Assembly (NCBI GenBank): GCA_034431765.1
Contig: DAOUDD010000166.1
Span: 1-5,323 of the forward strand
Direction of reading: 5' to 3'
Source: DASYAN01 sp034431765
GTDB lineage: Bacteria > Chloroflexota > Ktedonobacteria > Ktedonobacterales > Ktedonobacteraceae
Length of the DNA: 5,323 bases
Below the pieces are notes generated by a model, which saw only the letters and a list, made by a program, of their open reading frames with translations, made no database searches and had not been told where the DNA came from. Both the position numbers and the translations under genes were made by a program. Positions 1 to 5,323 of the stretch are shown here, one piece after another. Every line of letters begins with the position of its first letter. Position 1 is the stretch's first letter.

Positions 1-1076
1 GGTTAAAGGCGCAGCGAGATTTTGAACCCTTCATCACCTACGAGATCGGCACCGCTCTGGCATTTCTCTATTTCGCACGGCAGCAGGTGCAGCACGCAGT
101 CGTTGAAGTTGGCCTGGGTGGTCGCCTGGACGCAACCAACGTCACGCACCCCCTCGTCTCCGTCATCACCTCAATCAGCTATGACCACATGGAGATTCTT
201 GGCAACACGCTGACACAGATCGCGACCGAGAAGGCAGGCATTATTAAGCAAAACGGCATCGTCGTGACCTCCGCTTCTGCGCCAGAGGCCCTGCTCGCTA
301 TCGCCGCCGTTGCTGGACAGCGCAACGCCCGTCTGATTCGCGTGGGTTCCGCCTCGCATGATCCCGCGCAGGCAGAGGTAGATGAGGGTCGCCTGCCAGC
401 GCTGAGCTATCGCTATCAGGCAGAAGAGTATGTACAGGAGCGGCAACGTTTCACACTCTGGACGCCTGAACAGCAGGTATACGAGGGGCTAGAGACGCCA
501 TTGCTGGGAGTGCACCAGGTCGAGAACGCGGCAGTGGCGCTGGCGACGCTCGATAGGCTCCGCTCTTTTGGCTATCGCTGGGACGAGTCGGCGTTGCGCA
601 AAGGCTTCCTCTCCGTGCACTGGCCCGCGCGTATCGAAGTCGTCGGGCACGATCCGACGATTGTCGTGGATGGCGCGCACAATACCGACTCGATGCAGAA
701 GTTGCTGCAATCCTTGCGCTCTTACTTTGCGCCGCACGCGCTTCTCGTCGTGCTGGGGATGGCGCGCAACAAAGACCAGGCCGGGATGGTCCGCGCTCTC
801 GCCGACGTAGAGCGCGTCGTGCTCACAAAGATGAACAATCCGCGCGCGACCCCGACCGACGAACTGGCTGCACTCTTCGCCGAGCACGCCCCGCACGTCC
901 AGATCTATCGGGAAGAGGACAGTACACGGGCAATGGATCTGGCGGTAGATCTGGCCGGGCGGAATGACCTCATCTGTGCCACTGGCTCGCTCTACCTTGC
1001 AGGTGAAGCGCTACGTTGGGCCGCTGCTCATGGCGATGCTCAGGCGGCGTCTGAGATAGAGGGAGTGGATCATTAG
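1..1076 (+). CDS. folC: Bifunctional dihydrofolate synthase/folylpolyglutamate synthase, 5'-truncated by the window edge
   Basis: This cytoplasmic Mur-ligase-type enzyme adds glutamate to dihydropteroate and extends the polyglutamate tail of folates, using ATP. The frame is open from base 3 to the TAG at 1074-1076, giving about 357 codons. FolC proteins are usually about 430 residues, so roughly the first 70, including the ATP-binding P-loop (GTNGKGS), lie upstream of the window. Visible signatures in order are TYEIGTALAFLYFA near the left edge, EVGLGGRLDATN at 105-140, SYDHMEILG at 177-203, EKAGIIK at 228-248, HQVENAAVAL near 515-545, VVDGAHN at 663-683 (start of the C-terminal domain) and LGMARNKDQ near 750-780. 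An internal GTG at 87 is not a credible start because conserved sequence precedes it. No frameshift is seen. The gene converges on the minus-strand genes to its right, and no clear hairpin terminator follows the stop. The assignment is firm; the split between dihydrofolate and folylpolyglutamate activity cannot be judged from this fragment. Confidence 0.96.
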   Translation, partial: LKAQRDFEPFITYEIGTALAFLYFARQQVQHAVVEVGLGGRLDATNVTHPLVSVITSISYDHMEILGNTLTQIATEKAGIIKQNGIVVTSASAPEALLAIAAVAGQRNARLIRVGSASHDPAQAEVDEGRLPALSYRYQAEEYVQERQRFTLWTPEQQVYEGLETPLLGVHQVENAAVALATLDRLRSFGYRWDESALRKGFLSVHWPARIEVVGHDPTIVVDGAHNTDSMQKLLQSLRSYFAPHALLVVLGMARNKDQAGMVRALADVERVVLTKMNNPRATPTDELAALFAEHAPHVQIYREEDSTRAMDLAVDLAGRNDLICATGSLYLAGEALRWAAAHGDAQAASEIEGVDH

Positions 1077-1110
1077 TGTGGCATCGACTCTCTAGACTCA
1101 TTTTGAACTG

Positions 1111-1233
1111 TTAAGCCTGACCATAGATCCCTGGTAGGCCATACCCGCCAAGGGCCAGGGAAAGTTCGCCGCCGTGATGAATCTCGTGTTCGAGAACATG
1201 CCAGATAATCCACTCGCGAACGCTGGGATCAAC
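1111..1233 (-). pseudogene. C-terminal relic of a DinB-family protein
   Basis: The minus strand encodes 40 residues ending in TAA (1111-1113) that read like the last helix and tail of a DinB/YfiT-type four-helix protein: VREWIIWHVLEHEIHH, then GGELSLALGGYGLPG. The H-x3-H pair (HVLEH) and the following HH match the metal-binding helix typical of the family. An in-frame TAA at 1237-1239 lies just upstream of the first codon, and no start codon or earlier helices are present, whereas complete members are about 150-170 residues. The synthetase-like gene on the same strand ends at 1267, only 33 bases upstream. This suggests that an insertion or deletion brought that gene in and removed the front of dinB. 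Family assignment is by motif recognition only. The fragment is too short to be functional on its own. Confidence 0.62.
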
Positions 1234-1266
1234 CTTTTACAGAGCAATAAGTTTGGGACAGAATTG

Positions 1267-2835
1267 CTACACCCAGCCCTCGATACCGAACAGTTGCCAG
1301 AGGAGCTGGGTGGTGAAGACCAGCAGCAGGTCACGTGATGCCCTGTCATGTGAGCGCAGCGTCTGCACACGTTCGGGGTCGAAGAGTCCTATTGTGTGCG
1401 TGGTTTCCTGTGAGAGTACCTGCTTAACCAGTTCGGAGACGCTGTTTTGCAGGAGTGAGGCTGGAGAGACTGCGAGGGGAAAATGGGCTGTGGAGGCAGA
1501 ATTTTTCAAGTGTGGCATGACCTGTCTGAGGAGCGTGTCGGGCGCTGTTGAGCGTGCCGCTGCGTCAGGCCATTGCGTCAATTTCTCCAGCACTTTTGCA
1601 TGCAGGTAGGGCGAGCGCAAGGCGATGCGCTCCTGCGTAGCCAGGGCGTAGGCGGAGTGAACAGCGTAATCTGGCATACGCAGGTGCAGATCCAGGTAGT
1701 AAGCCTCCTGCCCCGTCTCCTTGAGCTGCTCCGCGTGACGCGCTAGCTTGCGCGCGTGCAGCGTCTCCTCCCATGCTTCAGCATTATGCAGCACAGAGGC
1801 TACATCTGCTGTCCAGATTGCATGCTCTTCCTCGTTCACAAGGGAGCGACGATAGTGTCGCAGGATGCTTTCTTCAGTCCTCTCTTCAGCAGAAGGCAGA
1901 GTGGTGCCGAGTAAGTAGCCAGCTCCCAGGCCACTCAGTGCAGCGCGAGCCTGCGTCTCTACTGCGGCTGTATGTAAGAGCTGGTGCAGGGCCAGGGGCC
2001 GTGTATCGACGCACGGTGCCTCAAGTCCCAGCAGTGTTGCAGGCCAGAAATCGGGCTGATCAACGCCGAGAATACTTAGAAAAGGCGCGTCACAGGCTTC
2101 AGCGATCAGCTCGCTCGCTTCCCACTCTCCAGCCTCTGTGGATGTCGTATAGCCATAGGTAAGGATTGGAGAGGGGGGAGAGATCTGAGATGCAGCGAGA
2201 AGTGCTAGAAGTGCGGATGCGCTAGCGCCGTTGGTTAATGCGACCATGGAGGCCTGAGTGGGGAGGAGAGACGTAGTAATCTTTTCGAGAAGTTCGCGCA
2301 GCTCTTCCATGCTCGAAGCTGTGGATGGGGCTACATCCAGCGAGTAATCCGTAGAGCTGTTCAGAACTATCTTCGCGCGCTGCCAGCGCAGAATCGAGCC
2401 GGCTGGGATGATCTGAATATCCTTGAAGGCCGTCCACGGGGCAGGGATAAAGCCGTAGCGTCGCAGTGCATCGAGGGCCGCGAGATGGAGGCGACGTGGT
2501 GCGCCAACAGCCAGCAGCGCCTTGATCTCACTCGCGAAGAGGAGGTTGCCTTTCGCAGGCCAGTTCTCGATGTAGTAAAGCGGGTGCAAGCCAGAGAGGG
2601 GGCGGCGGTAGACAAGCGTGCGCCGTTCCGGTACCCAATCGAGCACGGGTGGCTCATCGTTGTCACGCATGGCATAGGCAGCATCAGAGAACGCCAGCAA
2701 GCCCGCACCGGGAGAGAGCGACTGTGCCGGCTCTCCTCCATGTGTGCCAAGCACTGCGCCCATTGCTGCTAACGTCTGCTCAATAATCTTTTGGGGAACC
2801 TGTTCTCCCGTAATCCAACCCGCCAGTGTAGGCAT
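1267..2835 (-). CDS. Degenerate asparagine synthetase-like protein (probable pseudoenzyme)
   Basis: The 522-residue product resembles glutamine-hydrolysing asparagine synthetase (AsnB). I chose the ATG at 2835 because MPTLAGWI aligns with the AsnB start MCGIAGW and an AAAGAG ribosome site (2842-2847) lies 6 bases upstream. A GTG at 2868 would add 11 unrelated residues. The amidotransferase part is recognisable at residues 78-152: RRPLSGLHPLYY, LLFASEIKALL, YGFIPAP and IPAGSILRW. It is about 40 residues shorter than usual before this block and lacks the RGPD and NGEIYN regions. The nucleophile Cys2 is replaced by Pro2. In the synthetase domain the PP-loop SGGLDSS reads TNGASAS (201-207) and SGDGGDE reads SGLGAGY (301-307). 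The block at 387-423 (MPDYAVHSAYAL, then ERIALRSPYL) keeps the shape of the family but not its Lys/Asp/Arg residues. The frame is intact throughout, which argues for a retained, non-catalytic role, such as binding or regulation, that is unknown. A lasso-peptide cyclase is unlikely because those keep the PP-loop. Confidence 0.85.
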   Translation of the reverse strand: MPTLAGWITGEQVPQKIIEQTLAAMGAVLGTHGGEPAQSLSPGAGLLAFSDAAYAMRDNDEPPVLDWVPERRTLVYRRPLSGLHPLYYIENWPAKGNLLFASEIKALLAVGAPRRLHLAALDALRRYGFIPAPWTAFKDIQIIPAGSILRWQRAKIVLNSSTDYSLDVAPSTASSMEELRELLEKITTSLLPTQASMVALTNGASASALLALLAASQISPPSPILTYGYTTSTEAGEWEASELIAEACDAPFLSILGVDQPDFWPATLLGLEAPCVDTRPLALHQLLHTAAVETQARAALSGLGAGYLLGTTLPSAEERTEESILRHYRRSLVNEEEHAIWTADVASVLHNAEAWEETLHARKLARHAEQLKETGQEAYYLDLHLRMPDYAVHSAYALATQERIALRSPYLHAKVLEKLTQWPDAAARSTAPDTLLRQVMPHLKNSASTAHFPLAVSPASLLQNSVSELVKQVLSQETTHTIGLFDPERVQTLRSHDRASRDLLLVFTTQLLWQLFGIEGWV

Positions 2836-2847
2836 CACACACTCTTT

Positions 2848-2886
2848 CGTCTCTTGTCTATCACGCACGATCTATAACAAGAGACG
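2848..2886. repeat. Perfect 10-bp inverted repeat upstream of the synthetase-like gene
   Basis: The arms CGTCTCTTGT (2848-2857) and ACAAGAGACG (2877-2886) are exact reverse complements separated by 19 bases. A further TAT/ATA pairing is possible inside the stem with a one-base bulge. The proximal arm ends one base from the AAAGAG ribosome site and 12 bases from the ATG at 2835. It could be a dyad operator bound by a dimeric repressor, with arm centres about 29 bp apart. It could also be an RNA stem-loop in the 5' leader that affects access to the ribosome site. The 10-bp exact match is seen directly; the role is inferred. Confidence 0.6.
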
Positions 2887-2921
2887 TTGCATATCCCCCT
2901 TGGAGTAACAGAACCTGCATT

Positions 2922-2950
2922 TTGTCCTATATAATAGGGTATTGTACACT
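2922..2950 (+). promoter_or_regulatory. Possible plus-strand sigma70-type promoter
   Basis: TTGTCC (2922-2927) and TACACT (2945-2950) are separated by 17 bases. A consensus TATAAT also lies at 2930-2935 but has no good -35 box at the right distance; TTGGAG at 2900-2905 is 24 bases away. If active rightward, a transcript would run through 2951-3314 antisense to the small minus-strand frame and into the dehydrogenase gene, with a leader of over 350 bases. The match is weak and the direction is uncertain. Confidence 0.2.
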
Positions 2951-2959
2951 GGGGATAAA
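2931..2959 (-). promoter_or_regulatory. Candidate promoter for the synthetase-like gene
   Basis: On the minus strand a TTTATC box (2954-2959) and TATTAT (2931-2936) are separated by 17 bases. The -10 box matches 5 of 6 consensus positions; the -35 box matches only about half. Transcription would begin near 2924 and give a leader of roughly 90 bases that contains the whole inverted repeat at 2848-2886. An alternative -10, TATAGA at 2871-2876, lies inside that repeat but has no recognisable -35. The core CCTATATAATAGG (2926-2938) is nearly palindromic, so the direction is ambiguous. Confidence 0.3.
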
Positions 2960-2996
2960 CTTTCTGGAAGAGCGAGAAAATGCCCTTCCAGGAAAG
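2960..2996 (-). terminator. Hairpin, probable minus-strand terminator
   Basis: CTGGAAGAGC (2964-2973) and GCCCTTCCAG (2982-2991) form a 10-bp stem around an 8-base loop. The single A/C mismatch seen in the plus-strand RNA becomes a G-U pair in the minus-strand RNA, so the fold is better in that direction. Four more pairs (2960-2963 with 2993-2996) follow across a one-base bulge. It begins about 20 bases beyond the stop of the small minus-strand frame at 3016, where a terminator is expected. The trailing T-run is short (TTTATCC), so termination may be partial. It may also insulate the synthetase-like gene from upstream readthrough. Confidence 0.45.
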
Positions 2997-3015
2997 AGAA
3001 GTTGAAAAGCCTCTG

Positions 3016-3240
3016 CTACTGTGCGTAGCAGTTCCAGGTCATACCATCACTGGCATCAGTATACATCCCATACACATTGGAGTCGTTGGGGAACTGCTGC
3101 ACACACGCGTCGTTCACATCAGCGACTATGAGATTATCATTATCGCCAACACAGTGCCAATCATGGACTGCTGTACCACTACAGAAGGGCAACAAAATCT
3201 GGTACAATTGAATAGAGAAGATAGCATACAGGCAGGGCAC
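3016..3240 (-). CDS. Short Cys/Trp-patterned protein, exported-type domain, possibly a remnant
   Basis: From a GTG at 3240 the frame gives 74 residues. The last 50 contain HDWHC at 25-29, then DVNDAC at 41-46, QQFPNDSNVYG, and finish DGMTWNCYAQ. This W-x-C, D-x4-C, Y/F-P, W-x-C-Y spacing resembles small exported domains with two disulfides found in soil actinobacteria and Ktedonobacteria; that is recognition from memory, not a search. A hydrophobic segment (residues 4-18, LYAIFSIQLYQILLP) precedes it but has no basic N-terminus, so it is a poor signal peptide. The ribosome site is weak, and the frame stays open upstream to a stop at about 3314 without an ATG. It could therefore be the 3' end of a gene that lost its front. 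A hairpin terminator follows the stop. A 93-codon frame on the opposite strand (2980-3261) competes with it; that one uses more ATA and AGA codons and has no recognisable motif. Confidence 0.42.
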   Translation of the reverse strand: MPCLYAIFSIQLYQILLPFCSGTAVHDWHCVGDNDNLIVADVNDACVQQFPNDSNVYGMYTDASDGMTWNCYAQ

Positions 3241-3314
3241 ATAGCGCGTTTCTTGTACTGAGGCGAGAAGTCCAACAGATTTCTCTGGAGTGTACGTATG
3301 GAACGAGGGAGCTT

Positions 3315-4349
3315 ATGCGTGTTGTTGAGTATCATACCAATACGGATATCCGTATAGTCGATCTTCCTAGCCCCGAAATTGGCCCTGGTGAACTGCTCGT
3401 GAAATTACATGCCTGTGGCATCGATCAGAGTGATGTAACGGAATGGTATACCTCTCCACGAGCTCCGCTCTATCCGGGGCACGAACCAGCCGGTGTTGTC
3501 GTGGCTGTTGGTGCTGGAGTGCATCAATTCAGCGTAGGGCAGCGCGTCTTTATGCATCATCGTGTCCCCTGTATGGTCTGTCACTTCTGTCAGCGTAGCT
3601 CCTTCTCGCAGTGTCCTGAGTTTCGTACCACGCGCCTCTATCCAGGGGGCCTGGCAGAGTATATTCGCGTGCCAGCTCCGAACGTGCATCTGGATGTGTT
3701 ACCTCTGCCTGATGAAGTCTCGTTTGAGGCTGCAACGTTGATTGAGCCACTTGCGTGTTGTGTGCGCGGGATACAGCGCTCCTCTCTCCACCCTGGTGAT
3801 ACCGTCTGTATTCTTGGTGCGGGAAGCAACAGCTTAATGCTGGGACTGCTTGCGCAGCAGCAGAGCGCGGGGAAAGTCATGCTCGTTGATCCCATGGCGA
3901 ATCGACGGCAGCATGCTCTGGCAGTTGGCATAGACTTCGCACTCGACCCATGCGAGGCCCCGCTGTTGCAACAGATCAAAGCGCTCAACGCAGGCCACAA
4001 GCCAGACGTTGTGATTGTTACCTCTGGTGAAGCAGGGGTGATGAAGCGTGCGCTCGATCTGGTTGGGCCGGGAGGTACCGTCTTATTTTTTGTTCCTCCC
4101 CCGCCGGCTGAAATGCTCGAAGTGAATACCAATCACCTCTTCTTTCAGGAAATTTCCTTGCGCACCAGCTACTCTGCTGGTCCTTACGAGACGAGGCAGG
4201 CGCTTGACCTGTTGCGCAATCGACGTATTCGCGCTGAAACGATTATCACCCATCGCTTCGTGCTACATAATGTAGCCGAGGCGTTTCAGCTTGTCGCGAC
4301 ACCGAGTGAAGCAGTGAAGGTAATCATTACAACGGAACAGAGTTCCTGA
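3315..4349 (+). CDS. Zinc-dependent alcohol/polyol dehydrogenase, medium-chain (MDR) superfamily
   Basis: The 344-residue product is full length for cytoplasmic zinc alcohol/polyol dehydrogenases, which oxidise a hydroxyl group with NAD(P). The ATG at 3315 has a GAGGGAG ribosome site at 3305-3311. Catalytic zinc ligands are present: Cys34, His56-Glu57 in GHEPAG, and Glu144 in LIEPLAC. The structural zinc cluster is complete as C86, C89, C92 and C100 (C-x2-C-x2-C-x7-C). GGLAEY at 111-116 is a family mark. The Rossmann motif reads GAGSNS (168-173), with Ser in place of the third Gly, and Asp192 at the end of the next strand favours NAD over NADP. The nearest recognisable relatives are sorbitol, threonine and galactitol-1-phosphate dehydrogenases; the substrate cannot be told from sequence. 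The transketolase gene follows after 135 bases with its own promoter, so shared sugar metabolism is only a guess. I see no convincing promoter directly upstream. Confidence 0.93.
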   Translation: MRVVEYHTNTDIRIVDLPSPEIGPGELLVKLHACGIDQSDVTEWYTSPRAPLYPGHEPAGVVVAVGAGVHQFSVGQRVFMHHRVPCMVCHFCQRSSFSQCPEFRTTRLYPGGLAEYIRVPAPNVHLDVLPLPDEVSFEAATLIEPLACCVRGIQRSSLHPGDTVCILGAGSNSLMLGLLAQQQSAGKVMLVDPMANRRQHALAVGIDFALDPCEAPLLQQIKALNAGHKPDVVIVTSGEAGVMKRALDLVGPGGTVLFFVPPPPAEMLEVNTNHLFFQEISLRTSYSAGPYETRQALDLLRNRRIRAETIITHRFVLHNVAEAFQLVATPSEAVKVIITTEQSS

Positions 4350-4381
4350 TGTGCACTGTATTTCGACTTTCGCTCTGCCTC

Positions 4382-4411
4382 TTGCGATTTCTCGCCCCAC
4401 CTGCCTACAAT
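4382..4411 (+). promoter_or_regulatory. Predicted sigma70-type promoter of the transketolase gene
   Basis: TTGCGA (4382-4387, 4 of 6 consensus positions) and TACAAT (4406-4411, 5 of 6) are separated by 18 bases in the gap after the dehydrogenase stop. Transcription would start near 4418, giving a leader of about 67 bases before the ATG at 4485. This is the best promoter match in the window and suggests that transketolase is expressed independently of the dehydrogenase. Confidence 0.5.
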
Positions 4412-4429
4412 ACAGAGGGTAACTACGGG

Positions 4430-4453
4430 ATGAAACTGGCTTACGGCCAATGA
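4430..4453 (+). other. Leader mini reading frame 1 (MKLAYGQ)
   Basis: A 7-codon frame starts 12 bases after the predicted transcription start. Its TGA (4451-4453) overlaps the ATG of the next mini frame as ATGA. An AGAGGG (4413-4418) lies 11 bases upstream of the ATG, somewhat far for a ribosome site. Translation is not proven and the arrangement could be chance. Confidence 0.2.
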
Positions 4454-4488
4454 CAGATATGACTCTTGAAATTGCGAGGTTTTTATGA
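4450..4488 (+). other. Leader mini reading frame 2 (MTDMTLEIARFL)
   Basis: A 12-codon frame overlaps mini frame 1 at its start and ends with a TGA (4486-4488) that overlaps the transketolase ATG as ATGA. The ribosome site of transketolase (GAGG, 4476-4479) lies inside it. It has no ribosome site of its own, so it would depend on reinitiation after frame 1. The peptide has no codon run typical of an attenuator. Confidence 0.22.
4476..4479 (+). promoter_or_regulatory. Ribosome binding site of transketolase
   Basis: GAGG sits 5 bases before the ATG at 4485 and supports that start over the upstream ATGs at 4450 and 4459, which are in another frame. Confidence 0.6.
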
Positions 4489-5323
4489 CAACGACAGAGA
4501 CAACTTCTCAGGTTCAACAGTGGACGAACCTTGCGCAACAGTTGCGCGTTGACAGCATTCGCTGCACCACTGCTGCCGGCTCCGGGCACCCGACATCCTC
4601 TATGTCGGCAGCAGACCTGATGTCAGTTCTGATGATGAGCCATCTACGCTATGACTTCGACAATCCTAAGCTGCCAAACAACGATCACCTGATCTTCTCT
4701 AAGGGCCACGCTGCCCCTCTGCTCTACTCGATGTACAAAGCCGCAGGCGCAATTGACGATGATGAGTTGCTGACACTGCGTAAATTTGGGAGCCGTATCG
4801 AGGGTCATCCAACCCCCGTTTTGCCCTGGGTTGATGTGGCAACTGGCTCGCTTGGACAGGGCCTACCGATTGGCGTTGGTATTGCTCTGGCTGGCAAGTA
4901 TCTCGACAAACTGCCCTACCGCGTCTGGGCCTTGCTTGGCGATAGCGAGACGGCAGAAGGTTCGGTCTGGGAGGCATTCGACAAAGCTGCTTTCTACAAG
5001 CTGGATAACCTGATCGCCATCATTGATGTGAATCGTCTGGGTCAGCGCGGTGAGACGGAACTGGGCTGGAACACCGCCGCTTATGCTAATCGTGCGCGCG
5101 GCTTCGGTTGGAACGCGATCGAGATCGACGGGCACAACTATGAGGAGATCCAGAGCGCATACATTGAGGCTGCGCAACCAAAGGGCGTGCCGACGGTGAT
5201 CATTGCCAGAACACACAAAGGCAAAGGTGTCTCCTTCCTCGACAACACGCCTGGCTGGCATGGCAAGGCGCTCAATAAAGAGCAGACGGAGAAGGCGATC
5301 GCGGAACTGAATATGCAGGCGCG
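4485..5323 (+). CDS. tkt: Transketolase, N-terminal part, truncated by the window edge
   Basis: Transketolase moves two-carbon units between sugar phosphates in the pentose phosphate pathway, using thiamine diphosphate and a divalent metal. The window holds 279 complete codons of the pyrophosphate-binding domain; a full single-chain enzyme is about 620-660 residues, so the rest lies to the right. Visible marks are TTAAGSGHPTS with His35, FSKGHAAP with His75, EGHPTP at 106-111, DVATGSLGQGL at 117-127, the thiamine diphosphate/metal motif GDSE...N (Asp153, Asn183, in IIDVNRLGQ), DGH at 215-217, and THKGKG then WHGK with His259. The third residue of the usual GDG is Ser here, which in my recollection is common in this subtype. 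The motifs resemble the shorter animal-type transketolase (TTAAGSGHPTS, LDNL, NRLGQ) more than the E. coli TktA type. Whether it continues as one chain or is split into two subunits cannot be seen. The start is set by GAGG at 4476-4479. Confidence 0.95.
   Translation, partial: MTTTETTSQVQQWTNLAQQLRVDSIRCTTAAGSGHPTSSMSAADLMSVLMMSHLRYDFDNPKLPNNDHLIFSKGHAAPLLYSMYKAAGAIDDDELLTLRKFGSRIEGHPTPVLPWVDVATGSLGQGLPIGVGIALAGKYLDKLPYRVWALLGDSETAEGSVWEAFDKAAFYKLDNLIAIIDVNRLGQRGETELGWNTAAYANRARGFGWNAIEIDGHNYEEIQSAYIEAAQPKGVPTVIIARTHKGKGVSFLDNTPGWHGKALNKEQTEKAIAELNMQA

Noticed and set aside
1129..1160. CCCTGG...CCAGGG inverted repeat as a terminator between the convergent genes
   Set aside because: Only 6 bp with a 20-base loop and no T-run; it falls inside the DinB relic and is probably a coding by-product.
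1253..2162. Plus-strand frames at 1253-1609 and 1773-2162
   Set aside because: Both are antisense to the well-supported synthetase-like gene and encode Ser/Cys/Arg-rich translations without motifs.
2836..2868. GTG start at 2868 for the synthetase-like gene
   Set aside because: It adds 11 residues unlike the family, overlaps the inverted repeat, and lacks a ribosome site; the ATG at 2835 aligns with the family start.
1267..3240. Lasso-peptide or beta-lactam biosynthesis cluster built around the synthetase-like protein
   Set aside because: Lasso cyclases and beta-lactam synthetases keep the PP-loop, and no transglutaminase-like protease, recognition protein or precursor peptide is visible nearby.
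2980..3261. Plus-strand 93-codon frame as a real gene
   Set aside because: It has no recognisable motif, starts inside a hairpin loop, uses ATA and AGA more than its neighbours, and overlaps a minus-strand frame with a better protein pattern. Kept only as a competing possibility.
3253..3281. TTGTAC/CAGATT as a promoter for the dehydrogenase
   Set aside because: The -10 box matches only 3 of 6 positions, too weak to report as a feature.
3265..3285. GAGAA...TTCTC repeat upstream of the dehydrogenase
   Set aside because: Five-base arms are expected by chance and no other regulatory signal coincides.

Overview
The window looks like chromosomal DNA from a moderately GC-rich bacterium. A member of Chloroflexota, possibly Ktedonobacteria, fits best. 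This rests on my impression of family resemblance (the transketolase subtype, a Trp/Cys-rich small exported-type domain, a DinB relic), not on a database search, so treat the taxonomy as tentative.

Layout from left to right. Positions 1-1076 (+) hold the 3' part of a folC-type gene (dihydrofolate/folylpolyglutamate synthase); its start lies outside the window. The convergent gap that follows contains a 40-residue C-terminal relic of a DinB-family protein on the minus strand (1111-1233). Next is a 522-residue asparagine-synthetase-like protein (1267-2835, minus). It keeps the family fold signatures but has lost the N-terminal nucleophile, the PP-loop and the second catalytic loop, so it is probably a pseudoenzyme.

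The region 2836-3314 is less GC-rich and regulatory in character. It has a perfect 10-bp inverted repeat just upstream of the synthetase-like gene, a symmetric TATAAT/TATTAT promoter-like core, a strong hairpin that reads as a minus-strand terminator, and a short minus-strand reading frame (3016-3240) ending in a W-x-C...C...W-x-C-Y pattern typical of small exported domains.

On the plus strand follow a zinc-dependent medium-chain alcohol/polyol dehydrogenase (3315-4349), a 135-base gap with a good sigma70-type promoter and two overlapping mini reading frames, and the first 279 codons of a transketolase (4485 to the end). FolC (one-carbon cofactors) and transketolase (pentose phosphate pathway) are ordinary housekeeping functions. 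No operon links all the genes: strands alternate and promoters separate them. The most unusual items are the degenerate asparagine synthetase with its palindromic upstream region and the ATGA-linked chain of minicistrons in the transketolase leader. I see no CRISPR array, tRNA, rRNA, insertion sequence or phage gene.
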